Shown: piece after piece, positions 10,787 to 21,970 of the stretch
Layout of the letters: every line of letters begins with the position of its first letter
Numbering within the stretch: position 1 is the first letter of the stretch
Program-made: the position numbers and the translations under genes
DNA from: Nemopilema nomurai
Taxonomy: Eukaryota; Cnidaria; Scyphozoa; Rhizostomeae; Rhizostomatidae
DNA: 64,000 bases
NCBI GenBank assembly: GCA_003864495.1
Contig: ML133402.1
Location: 1,289,867 to 1,353,866, forward strand
Direction: 5' to 3'
Notes under the pieces: generated by a model
Database searches by the model: none
What the model was told of the DNA's origin: nothing
What the model saw: only the letters and a program-made list of their open reading frames with translations

Positions 10787-13702
10787 TTACAAACTGCATC
10801 TTTCATGTTCCTCTTCCAAGTGGTTAAGTAGAATCTGTATTTTAAGAAAGTTCAATCCTATTCCATAATGAAGCCCATCATAACTAAGCAGGTTTCTACT
10901 CATGTTAAATGTGTCTATCACTGCTACACCTCTTTCCATCAAATACTCATGCATTTGCTTGTTGAACTCCAAAATGCCAGCATTGTTAAAAAGAGGGTTT
11001 ACCAGCAGAAAGTCCGGCACAGCATGAATGCCCATCCATATCACCTTGGGCCAACCATCACCTTCCATTTCTATAGTCTCGAGAACTTTCTTGACATAGA
11101 CATCGAGAACTTTTTTTAATTCAAGTCGATAGTGAAGTCCAACGGCGAGAACTACGTACGAGTTCTTTTTCTTTAGATACCTTCTTATTTGCTGCATATC
11201 CGCATCTTGCAAATACTTCTTGTAGTTTTCAACCAAATCAAGATGGAAGTTCACGATACCGTTGCAAATTGACCCCGGTGGCAGCTCATCCAACTTGTGT
11301 GCCACAATTTTCAAGTTGCATTTTTTAATGGCTATCTGGTGATCAGCATAACAAAGGGCTCGCTCGTCTTCCGTAGCTTTGACAGGCATGGCTCCAGAAT
11401 GCAGGTTTCCACTAAGGAGCAGAAACATAGTTCTTGACAGCTGCCTAATTACAGAGTCACCTAGTAAGGAAGAGGTAATCCCATTCCAGTATAAGCATTT
11501 CTTGAAAGCCAGCAAAGTATTCTGCATAAAAGCATGGTAACAATAAGAGTCATAAAATACTGCTAGAAGCTGTGGACAAAGTAATAAGGTGTGTTTTTAT
11601 GGAGAACCGAATGTAACCATCATTGACCAGCGGGTAACTATTAGCTGGTAGTATTCAAAGATATAGAATTTGTGGTTGCAAATTGCTTTGGAAGAAGCAA
11701 ATACTTCGTATTCACTATTCTAATCAACCTGCTTCAGTTAACAGTGTAGTATGTTCTGTTTTAGTTTTGAGGCTACGAAGAAGAAATGCAAACAGCTTTG
11801 GTGAGGCTGAAATCATTTATTTTCAGATGTGGTCTAAGAAATACCGTCCAAAAAATAAGGCAGCCTTTAGTTTCACCATATAAAGCAAAAATTGCTGATG
11901 CACTTTGCAGATGTCTGGTTCTTGTATAAGGACCGTTCGCATAAGAAGCACGAGAAACCTACCTATAAACGCGATGCTTAGAGAATGCTTGTTTAGGAAA
12001 CCGCAGGCCGTTTCCTTTGTGAAATTCTTCACAATACAACAAGTGTGACTTGGAATCCATTCTGCAATCTCTGCCGAGTGATATTTTCTGAAGTCTGTGC
12101 AATGAGGACAATTGCAATCTTCAGTTTTGTTGCCACAACGACCTGTATCGTGGTTACAGCAAGGAGAAACGCTCTCAGGGTCGCACGCTCCTTGGAGGTC
12201 GTGTCCGGGAATAGGGAACTTCTTGCCACATCTAGAAATACGGTTGAGATTGCTGGTTTATACAGATTACCAGACTCAACAAATAATTATACCCTTTCAA
12301 AGGTATAAATCTTAGCTGAAAAATCGCTTCATGGTTACAATCTGCAAATTGGGAATGAATGAAGGAGTGCTCTTAAGGAGATTTAACACATGTCCATTGC
12401 ACCAAGAGGAGACTAAATCAAATTGTATTTATATGCCTGAGGTAGAATGAGCCTAATGCCATTTTGACTTGGTTTCAGCTCTTATGATTAAAACAACTTA
12501 TCAACTAGTTTTTAAATCAGCCATTGACTCTACTACTCATGAGCTTTTATCTAACCAAGTTTCTAAAAGCCACTCTTATTTCTGCCATCAGTTTGGTTGT
12601 TAAAATGAAAATTAAAGAACTACATCGCACCTCGAGTCATTTCGAATCAAGCTTTCTGGCCATGGCTTCTCCATTTTAAGTCTAATTTCCTTGTCCATTC
12701 GTCTTCTGTATAATACATCCTCTTCAGTAAGACTGGACTTCGGCACCCACTTCCCTTCAGCTGCGTCAGGAATAACATTTAAGCAAACTCTTGGCCTACA
12801 TCTTGATGTTTCTTCCTTTATTGAGGAGCCACGAAGCAAGAAGCAAGTGTTGTCTTCCTTGCTGAATTTAGGTTGATAAGTCGTTTTGGGTAGTCTATCA
12901 ATTGCCACGAGAACCAGAGAGAACACGACCAATGGGAAGGCATAACTCGCTATCAAACGCTTGCTAGCAAAAAAGGGAATAAAGCAGTGAAACTCTCAAG
13001 AAGTGAAAGATATCTTGTACGAAAGACCTACAAAACAGCTCCGAACAGTGAAGGCTCAATTTTTGCATACTAAAGAACATTGTTATCCGCTTTTTTTGAA
13101 AAAGAGAAAGAAAAATACCGGTTGCTGTTGGCCGAAATTTATTTGTAAATATTGCCAGTTATGGCTGCAGCTCTTTCTTTGTGATTCGACTTTCATACCA
13201 AAACGGTGTTGTTCATAACACTATAGTTGAATGCTATACTATAACACTATAACAATAACAGTGACAAAAGATTGCTTTGTTAGCAAAAATTGAAAGATAG
13301 AAATCTTAGCAATCTTGTCCACAACCTGCCATAGGAAACATAAAAACTTTCAATAGAAATCCATAGGAAAGCGATGTAAAGAGGCACCTTCCCCCCTATT
13401 TCCCCCTACCCTTGCCTATCATATAGTTTCTTCGTCTGTTAACTGTCACATGAAAGCCTGTAAGCGTTTGTTAATCAAAAAGCAAGAGTTCTGTTAACCT
13501 TGAATTATACTTCTTATTTTGAAAGGTTGAGTTTTCCCGCGTACAGCTGTCTTGTTTCTTAAAAGCTGTCTTTCAACTTCGTCATAGAAAGTACCGCTAG
13601 CAGCGTACTTCAAAAGATAGTGCCACAAAAAACTGCAAAATCCAAAGATAATTGTACTTTATTATCCTCAACAGGATAAATAGTTATACAAACTTACCTC
13701 AT
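10787..13702 (-). CDS. NXPE/PC-esterase-like SGNH-fold type II membrane protein (copy 1)
   Basis: Four coding exons on the minus strand: 13702-13698 (ATG plus two bases), 12963-12631, 12231-11963 and 11460-10787. They sum to 1,281 nt, 426 aa. The short N-terminus (MSKR) is followed by a membrane segment at about residues 5-22, giving type II topology typical of Golgi enzymes. A basic stem follows, then a Cys-rich module at about 113-200 with CDP...PCCN...CG...C.C..C, hevein-like in spacing. The C-terminal domain (about 203-426) opens with GDSVIRQL (Ser205) and closes with SYDGLHYG (Asp397, His400), the GDS and DxxH motifs of the PC-esterase/SGNH superfamily (NXPE, CAS1, plant TBL). Enzymes of that superfamily add or remove acyl groups on glycans; the substrate here is unknown. 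A paralogue lies upstream at 16.2-21.7 kb with identical intron phases. The two-residue first coding exon is supported by the matching donor and phase in both copies. Confidence 0.83.
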
Positions 13703-13883
13703 GATGGCGAGCTTTACGGTGTTCAAGTCTTGCTCGTTGTTGGTTAATGACTGAATATGTGTAACCTGAGAATTGTGTAGCAAGCATAATATGGCACCAT
13801 GAACTAATTTAAACTTACAGAAATCAAAACGCTCCCATGGAAACCCTATCGGGTGAAGACAACTTGTTACGTGGTATTGGTCG
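12977..13883. repeat. Segmental duplication, copy A
   Basis: This block, containing exon 1 and part of intron 1 of the first esterase-like gene, recurs in the same orientation at 21022-21920 with only scattered differences. In copy B the sequence then jumps to a match with 14566-14583, so the 682 bp at 13884-14565 are absent there. Confidence 0.93.
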
Positions 13884-14238
13884 ATTAATTGAATGGCGCT
13901 ATTTGCCTGCTATTTGAATAGAAAAGTTCATTCATTCATCTTTTCAATTTTGGTGAAAAACTCTAGTTCAAGTTGAAACGTCTTCTTTTACAATTAGCAG
14001 CTACAAACAACTAGGCTATGGATTAATCTTCAATTAGAAACAGAGAATCAAAATAACACAGAGAATAAAACTTATGAAACCAGAAACGCACATTGTGTTA
14101 CCTTAGAAAAGTGAGAATATAAGGTGTTATATGGCAGGTGTGAGATGGAAACGCAACAAGCCCCAACACAGGCGCCCACGGGGTCACACTAGGAGTTGTA
14201 GGAGCTAAAGCCAGAAGCTTCGAAATCTCTGATGCTTT

Positions 14239-14414
14239 TTAACTGTTGTTTAGAAACAACAACCTCTTGAACGCGTAGTCGGTAAAGTCATTCGCAGCTT
14301 GAACAACTGTAGTAGCAACTCCTACGCCAAACGCATAATTTTGCGCCTGAGCAGTGCAGCATATGATCTGCAGTAATAGTGCGCTAACAGCAGCGACTGC
14401 GTGCCATTTGTCTG
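14239..14414 (-). CDS. Possible terminal exon of a small secreted protein
   Basis: Reading on the minus strand from a pyrimidine-rich acceptor near 14415, an open frame runs to TAA at 14241-14239. It contains AVAAVSALLLQIICCTAQAQ, which looks like a signal-peptide core with an Ala-x-Ala cleavage site, followed by about 36 residues (starting NYAFGVGV, ending FLNNS). No start codon is visible in the exon, so an upstream exon would be needed and I did not find one. It lies inside the 682 bp missing from the duplicated copy at 21.9 kb. No family recognised. Confidence 0.3.
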
Positions 14415-14419
14415 CTTCG

Positions 14420-16248
14420 TAGTGGTAGAGTAACAGTAGTTAAAATAAAAAAAGTCAATCAATAGCCTTCCTGCTGGTCATTAGCAGCATACGATCATCT
14501 TCATTACAAACTTGCCCCACTGATTATTTTTGTCAGTGTGAGAAGATCGCTACAAAATTTTGACATTTAAAAAGTCTGAATTAATAAGCCCCTACCCTTG
14601 TCATTGACAAAGTTGATTTGTTCTTTTCACTTTTGTAGCCGTGAAAAAGAGAAAGTCTTTCAGCATAGGTCAATAAAGTGAATTTGTCACGATCCGCATT
14701 CGGTAATTCAAGTCAAAATGCTTGCCAGTATGGCCAGAATTTGCGGACTAGGGTATGCGGTGTACCTAGGCGCAAGCCTTGCCGAATACATGACGATTTG
14801 CAAGGAACAACTTTCCGAAATCATAACGCAGGAAATCATGTTCTGTTTTAATAATTCTCACTGCAAAATACCCTCATCTTTGTTAACTTTGAGGGTAGGA
14901 AATCAGCTGAGGTAGCTTATTGCACAGGGGCAAACATATATGTTTTCCTATACAGTGCGTCAGGTAGTGCATCAGAGTGCGTCAATTACTTCGCAGAGGC
15001 TGTCGCCTCCGCCGGAACAGGGGGGCTAAACTCCCTCCAATAATGGTCAAACTGCAGTATGTTTTCTTTATAACGGCGAACTGAGTGAGACGGAGTACAA
15101 ATAAGTGGGCATTTTCAAAATCAAATTTTATGATCAAAATTACCTTGAATTGCCACTTGTATTCCTAAGAGGCTAAAATTACGATTGTTTTTTATTTCTA
15201 TCTAACCATTTTTTATATACCGCATGCCCAAATTCAGTAGCCACGCTACGCCACTTTAGACAAAGCCCCGCTATACAATACCGCGTTCACTTCGTGTAGG
15301 ATTCGTTTCATACCAGATAGGCCTTCCTTTTACATGACGAAGACCCAGTTTTGCGATAAATCAATCGACAGAACATATCCTACGTAATGCCAGCATTGGT
15401 TGACCCTTCGCCTTTTAGCGCTATGCCCACACTGCAAGGAAGGGTATCGTCAATGGATGGCTCTAGCCAATGAAAGGGGGGGGCAATAGGGGTGGGGGCT
15501 TAGTTTCTGGAACAGTGAGGGAACTAGTGACCCCATTCCCCACATGGTATCCTGTGACTTCAGTAGAGCAATGGCAGATACGGCAGACATTGTCTTTTTG
15601 CGTTGAAAAAAGGTCTGCACATTTTTCTCTTGACAATCTGAAGTTTTCAGTCCATTCCTTTAGTACTACAACATTATCGAAAACATATTGCCACCAATTC
15701 TGAGCTCGAACAGGCCTGATTCAGAATCTCTTTGGTCATGAGTTGTACTATTTAACGATAATCATCGTGTACAAGGATTCATAAAATCACCGACCCAATG
15801 TATTTCTCGTAACCGTAATATGTAATTACTGTGCCTGTTGCTAGTTACTCAAAAGATTTGGCAGCTGCTTTGCTAACAGTATTTGAAGTATCGGTGGCTA
15901 TCAAATCAACTTAAAGTGGCTGAATGTTTGCTTCCACTTTAACTCTTACTTAATGTGCATAGAACAAAAGAAATGAATCGTTTGACAGAGATTTGATTAT
16001 TGGGCAGATATGATTAATGATTAAGTGATGACGTGTTCCATCCAAGGGAATTTAGCAAACAACATTAGAAAAGTCCTTTGCAAAGCAAATCTCAACCATT
16101 TTCGCCATACGTTCTCTCTTTGTGTTTGATAGTGGGGAGAAATGCAGGTAGTGAGCACCAAGGAGGAAGATGGCGACGAGTTGAAGCTAGAACTCGAACA
16201 AATCGAGCGACGATAAATGAGAAGAGTAGAAGAATAAATGTTTCTTTG
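14420..16248. other. Spacer between the esterase-like paralogues
   Basis: No supported gene. There is a run of G at about 15475-15484 and a G-rich patch to 15500. The short open frames here have no recognisable domain. Confidence 0.5.
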
Positions 16249-19200
16249 CTACGTCATTTGTAAAAGATAGGCTAGGTGATTCATTAACAACTGGATTTTG
16301 AACATGTTAAAACCAAAGCCATAATGCTGTCCGTCATAGCTTTTCAAACTTCTGCTTATTTCAAAGGTTCTAACAATCGTTATATTTCTATCTTCGAGGT
16401 ACTTGCTTATCTCTTTATTAAAAGCTTGTACCTTATCGTTGGAGAACTTTGTCTCCATTCTCAAGAATCCGTCAATATTATGTATCTCAATCCAAATAAT
16501 CCTAGGCCACCCACGGCCATTTTCATCAATTAGTTTCAGTATGATGGATAGGAAGTCATTTATGACCCAATCCACTCGCAGCCAGAAGTGCATCCCGACT
16601 CCAAGCACTAGGTAAGAATTCTTCACCCCTAACAGCTCCTTAGTACGATTGATAGCCTCTTCGTTGATTGCATTGAGGTACACCTGTGCCGAGGTCACAG
16701 TAAAGTTAACATCGCCTTTGCAGATGGCCTTCTTTCTAGCGTCTTCGGTCGAATGCGAGGCTAAGTAGATGCTACAGTCCTTGTCTGTAATTTGAAATTC
16801 CCCTTTGCACTTCTCAATGTCCGATGGCTTGGCGTTGGCGGGCATTGCCCCCAGCATTGGGTCATCTGACAAGAGTATCAGCATCATTGACGATAGTTGT
16901 CGCACCAAAGAGTCCCCTGGAAATAGCAAAGCGACCTCGAATAAATGGGAAGCTCCTAATAAGCAAGCTATAGTTGCATTGAAAATCAGTCACTCCTAAA
17001 TGAATCCAATGTTTCGTCAATAACAGCAGAATCAAGGGAGATAAAATTGATGATGCTCTTGCGATACACAACTTGTATTCCATAATTATATACAATTTCT
17101 ATAAAGTGAAATTCATAATATCAGTCCCGTTGGCCACGAAGCTGTCGTACTGTTGTAATGCAACACTTGCTCTGGACAAAAATCTTTCTGTCATTAGAAA
17201 TGTTGTTGAGATATGACTTTTCAACCACCTACCTATGAAGGCCAACCTGATGTTCCATTTGTTGAAAAGCTTGCAAGTTTCTTCTGCTGTGTAGTTTTTT
17301 ACTGCACAATCTGGGTTCCTAACTACCCACTCAACCAGCTCAGCCGACTTGAAGTCACGTAGATCCGTGCACTCACTGCATTTGCAATGGTCATCTGAAA
17401 TGCCACACTCCCCCGTCTTTGTGTTACAGCAAGGTGCTACGCCCTCCGGATCACAAAGACTTTGTATTCTATAGCCAGGTATTGGGTACGCTTTCCCGCA
17501 TCTACAAGGGATTAGAAACTAACATCATATAGGGCAAAGGTCGTGCTAATATTGTGGTACCCTAGGTACCAGACCCGTGAGTGGTAATATTGTGGTAATA
17601 GTTTGCTATTATCATGCAATCATTGGGCTAATGTTGTGCTCATATTGTGCAATTACTATGCTAATATTGTGCCAATATTATTTATCGTGATAATATTGTG
17701 CTGGTACTGTGTAATTATTATGCTAATATTTGTGCAATTTTGTGCTATAATTGTAGAATTATCATGTTGATATTGTGCTAAAATTGTCCTTTTTGTAAAG
17801 TTTTTTTGCTAACATTGTAGTAAGATTGTGCTATTTCTGTGCTAATACTTATTATATTACTATGCTAATATTGTGCTATTGGTATTGTACTAATATTTTT
17901 CTTAACAGCATGTTACTAAAGCTCAAAACAACGCAATACCCATAGAATTTGCCCATCCTGCAAGCTTACCTCCTGTCATACCGACATAGCAGCATTCACT
18001 AAAACCTCGCAAAATAAAATGAACTGCTCACTCCTAAACTTTTAAAAGAACTTCGCAAAGCAAGACTGAAGGATCAGCTGTCAAAGTACATGACATTTTA
18101 CTTTACGCTGATAACACTTTCTGCTCTGCTGTCTCAATGATAATAATTATCATCACACTTCCTTACTATCAGAACCTTTGATCACTTTTTGGCAGGGCAC
18201 CATTACCTTGTTATTATTACTGTCAAATATTTGTACAGGATAATACAGTTGTACAATTGTCAAGTTGTACCTTGAATCATTGCGATACAGTTTTGCAGGC
18301 CAATTCATTCGTACTCGGATTCTTTCATCCATCTGGGCTCTTTTAATGTAGTCTTTCTTTGATAAGCCCGGTCTTTCCCTCCAAGACCCTACCATCACCT
18401 CTTGCGCGAATGCTTTGCAGGGTCTTTCTTCCCACGATTCAATCGTCCCCGCATCCTGCCACGCAGCTACTACATTAACTATATTCACGTCAAAGTTCCA
18501 GATTAAATGGATAGCCGACAAAACAGCCAATGCAAGGAGTATCCACAGGAAATTTCTAAAATAGAAGAAAGTTTTTTCCCAGAAAAGGCAGAATAAATTG
18601 ACACAATATATTTTTAACTGCAAGTTATTAGACAACAAATTCTCTGAAATTGGTGAAAAACCTACCGCACAGTCCATAAGCCAAGCTTTCGCGCCATTAT
18701 GTACGACCATCTGCTGATAACGAAGCCAATGCAAAATTATCTGAGATTCGCCGCCCCTAGGTACCTTTTTGGTCTTGAAGTCGGGGATTATGAATCTCTA
18801 TCTATTCTTATCTCTCGCCAGTTCCAGACAATTTGAGATTGTTGAACCCTTTACTAGGACAGGTTGCGATTGGGTTGCCAAGGATTTCAGGTAAACATTT
18901 AAAAAATATCTAGGTAGCACGTGCAAAAACAATATAACTTGTCATTTCCACCGCGCTTTTGTCATTCAAATCACGCTGCAGCAAGGCGCTTACAGCACGG
19001 GGTCGCTAGGGGAGGGGGAAGGGGTCGAGGGGGGCGTTGGGCTTTTCAAATCAAGTTTCAGTCAGTAAACGTCGAAATTTTCACTAACACAAGTCTTTAA
19101 AGGAGAACTGACACGCAAAAAAAAGTGTGGCTAAAATTGAAGTTTGTGTCGAGAAAATAAGGGTATTGAAGAAATTTTTGTCATAACGCTTACCGTTTCT

Positions 19201-21739
19201 GAGAGATAGGCGTCCAAAGTTGAGAAACGACAATTATCCCGACTATTTGAGAGTCAAGGCGAAAATCGACACGAGTGGGCGATTATCACTGACGTCACAA
19301 GTGACATGTTCTCAGCACGTACAATATGGCGCTATAGTTAACCTTTACAAAACGCTGCAGACACGTCTCCGTGTAGTGCTTAGGCTGTGAATCTTTTTAT
19401 CATTTTTGACGGGTAATTCAACAATTCGATGGATTCTGACTCAGAATCGGAGTTTTTTACCCGGATATCGAAGTGGCTGGAAACATTCAACCGTTTGTGT
19501 TTGAGCCACAACCTGGTACTGTTGCTTCGGCTGCGTCATCCAGTAGTAGTGAAGAAGATGACGATATAAACACAGAACGAATCGGAAATACAAACTGGTA
19601 AGTTGTTTTAGAAATAAACATGATTTTATTTCATTAATATGATATCGAGTTTCCATAAATTAGTAATTTATTTCGGTTTTGGATGTTTTTGTCAGAAGGG
19701 TCTTTTTGGTCAATTTGGCCTAAAAGTTTCATGAGTGCCCGTACCGACAAAATCTTGCTCAGAATTTTTCCTTCTGAATTTTATATACTTTTGAATTAAT
19801 TTTGGGCTGCCAATGCGGCAACTGTGTCGCCATGTGGGAGGGAAAGCCTTTGCTGTGCGGAATCCCCACAGATACGGCAATCTATCAATCTGTTGACAAA
19901 GAGCAAGGAGGAGATATAGATGATACTCCTGCTTGCGAGTAAGTAAACGACAAAATATTAACTGCTCTTAGATAGCCCCTTTTCTACCGTGTATTGATTT
20001 TAGTCTAACATTTACGATATTTTATTACGTCTCATTTTCAGGTTATTTAGGCACGTTGCATATCGACAATTCATCCGAAGGATTTGGCGAAGGCTTGGCA
20101 GAAATGTCCGTAAAGTTATACCTTCTTGTGCAGTGCAAACAAATCGCAGCCAGTTTCCGTCGTCGGAGTATAAAGGCTTTAAACTCCCATACATTGACCT
20201 AAAATCTTCCCGCTTCGGGTTTGCAAGCCAGCGTTTTAACAGATCACGATCCGTCGGGAACCGAAAAAGGGACTTTCCAACTCCAGTGCAATTATAGGCA
20301 GCACAATGAACCATTTTTTTAAGTTTATTTAAGGCAGAAAGTTACTGTAGATCACCAAGTTTTGGATCAGTTTCTACCGTTATGGTCAAATCCTTATAGA
20401 CGGCCTTATAAACATGTCACTTGTGACGTCAGCCGGTCAATTTTAACGACCCGTTGCGATAATCTTGTTTCCGCTTCGGAATATTCCTGAGTAATGGCAG
20501 TGACGTAATTGACGTGTAAAAGTTCGAAAAGCAGGAAAATGGTGACGCTAATGAAAAAAGAATTATCAGATTTGAATCCAGTGGCACATTCTGCGTACAA
20601 TAAGGCAAGCTTTTTTTGCGTGTCAGTTCTCCTTTAAAGTAGTCCCAGCAAAATGTACCATTTACAAAATGATGTTCCGCTGTTCAAAGCTGTTCGAAAT
20701 TTTTCACCTATTCTTATTTCCTTAGGAAAGATTTAAGCACCATCGCAGAGGGAATAAGCAAAGTTAAAAGTAGTGCGGTTATCTGCGCCATCTGAAAGTA
20801 TCAGCGAATCAAATCAGCGAATCAAATAAGCGAATCAAATTAGCGAATCAAATCAGCGAATCAAATCAAGCTCTGCTCTTTCGAGTGCTCTTCTTGTAAC
20901 CACCAGTTTCAGTTTCTACGGACGACGCGCAATTGCACTTCTAAAACATGTGATCAGTAAAATTAGAGTGTCTCTGCGCTGGCGCGTGTTGACTTGAATT
21001 GTGATTTATTCTTGTATCCGTGAATAAAGCAGTGAAACTCTCAAGAAGTGAAATATATTTTGTACGAAAGACCTACAAAACAGCTCCGAAAAGTGAAGGC
21101 TCAATTTTTGCATACTAAAGAACATTGTTATCCGTTATTTTTGAAAAAGAGAAAGAGAAAATATCGCTTGCTGTTGGCCGAAATTTATTTGTAAATATTG
21201 CCAGTTATGGCTGCAGCTCTTTCTTTGTGATTCGACTTTCATAACAAAACGGTGTTGTTCATAACACTATAGTTGAATGCTATACTTTAACACTATAACA
21301 ACAACAGTGACAAAAGATTGCTTTGTTAGCAAAAAGAAAGATCTTAGCAATCTTGCCCACAACCTGCCATAGGAAACATAAAATGTTTCAATAGAAATCC
21401 ATAGGAAAGCGATGTAAAGAGGCACCTTCCCCCCTGTTTCCCCCTACCCTTGCCTATCATATAGTTTCTTCATCTGTTAACTGTCACATGAAAGCCTTTA
21501 AGCGTTTGTTAATCAAAAAGCAAGAGTTCTGTTAACCTTGAATTATACTTCTTATTTTGAAAGGTTGAGTTTTCCCGCGTACAGCTGTCTTGTTTCTTAA
21601 AAGCTGTCTTTCAACTTCGTCATAGAAAGTACCGCTAGCAGCGTACTTCAAAAGATAGTGCCACAAAAACTGCAAAATCCAAAGATAATTGTACTTTATT
21701 ATCCTCAACAGAATAAATAGTTGTACAAACTTACCTCAT
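16249..21739 (-). CDS. NXPE/PC-esterase-like SGNH-fold type II membrane protein (copy 2)
   Basis: Minus-strand coding exons: 21739-21735 (ATG plus two bases), 18555-18271, 17501-17233 and 16916-16249. The total is 1,227 nt, 408 aa, with the same intron phases as the paralogue at 10.8-13.7 kb. MRN is followed by a strong membrane segment (FLWILLALAVLSAIHLIW). A stem with acidic and basic residues follows, then the Cys-rich module at about 97-186 (CDP...PCCN...CG..C.C..C). The SGNH domain opens with GDSLVRQL (Ser189) and ends with SYDGQHYG (Asp381, His384). The family role would be glycan acyl transfer or esterase action in the secretory pathway; this is family-based inference. Intron 1 is about 3.2 kb and holds a decayed transposon and two tandem repeats. 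Exon 1 lies in the duplicated block at 21022-21920, so this gene's promoter and start codon are a copy of the other paralogue's. Alternatively exon 1 is a dead copy and the real start lies elsewhere. Confidence 0.78.
17541..17905. repeat. Degenerate short tandem repeat
   Basis: Roughly 360 bp of imperfect copies of gctaatattgtg, of variable spacing, in the intron between exons 2 and 3 of the second esterase-like gene. Confidence 0.8.
19429..20297 (+). pseudogene. P2X7 intracellular-domain-like protein, broken
   Basis: Three exon-like segments on the plus strand. 19429-19597 starts MDSDSESEFF, then needs a one-base shift in the T run at 19453-19458 to continue with IQPFVFEPQPG and ERIGNTN, ending at a GTAAGT donor. 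The segment at about 19807-19938 encodes CQCGNCVAMWEGKPLLC, but no acceptor AG is visible at its start. 20042-20297 has a clean acceptor and encodes LFRHVAYRQFIRRIWRRLG, VIPSCAV and SEYKGFK. The CxCGxC cluster and AYRQF..W...LG...RRVIPSC pattern are typical of the P2X7 C-terminal (ballast-like) domain, which is widespread as stand-alone proteins in invertebrates. The frameshift and lost acceptor mark this copy as dead. Confidence 0.75.
20199..20314 (-). pseudogene. THAP zinc-finger exon, transposon-borne
   Basis: On the minus strand an ATG at 20314 opens MVHCAAYNC, followed by FRFPTDRDLLKRWLANPKRE, then a GTCAAT donor at 20198. This is the N-terminal half of a C2CH THAP domain (C-x4-C, FxFP, W). 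THAP domains bind DNA and are found in P-element-type transposases. The following THAP exons are not present within the element. It overlaps the plus-strand P2X7-like exon at 20199-20297, so the same DNA is open on both strands. Confidence 0.75.
20801..20869. repeat. 13-bp tandem repeat
   Basis: About five copies of a unit like atcagcgaatcaa, in intron 1 of the second esterase-like gene, between the transposon and the duplicated block. Confidence 0.85.
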
Positions 21740-21970
21740 GATGGCGAGCTTTACGGTGTTCAAGTCTTGCTCGTTGCTGGTTAATGACTGAATATGTGTA
21801 ACCTGAGAATTGTGTAGCAAGCATAATATGGCACCATGAACTAATTTAAACTTACAGAAATCAAAACGCTCCCATGGAAACCCTATCGGGTGAAGACAAC
21901 TTGTTACGTGGTATTGGTCGTTTAAAAAGTCTGAATTAAAGTCTGAATTGTGATTTATTCTTGTATCCGT
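20996..21970. repeat. Segmental duplication, copy B, flanked by 26-bp direct repeats
   Basis: Bases 21022-21920 copy 12977-13883, and 21921-21938 copies 14566-14583. The copied block is bracketed by an identical 26-bp sequence at 20996-21021 and 21945-21970 (starting gaattgtgattta). The direct repeats look like a target duplication made when the block was inserted, for example by break repair with template copying. Confidence 0.9.

Larger units (their letters stand above)
19095..20639. mobile_element. Decayed DNA transposon with TIRs carrying P2X7-tail-like and THAP sequences
   Basis: Perfect 29-bp terminal inverted repeats lie at 19095-19123 and 20611-20639 (outer bases ctttaaaggagaactg). 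A 20-bp inverted repeat lies further in (19289-19308 and 20413-20432, core tgacgtcacaagtgac). TTAA occurs in both outer ends, which would fit a TTAA target (piggyBac-like) or simply be part of the TIR. Between them are a plus-strand P2X7-tail-like gene and a minus-strand THAP exon that overlap. It sits in intron 1 of the second esterase-like gene. No transposase catalytic core is recognisable in the 1,545 bp, so it is probably non-autonomous. Confidence 0.85.
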
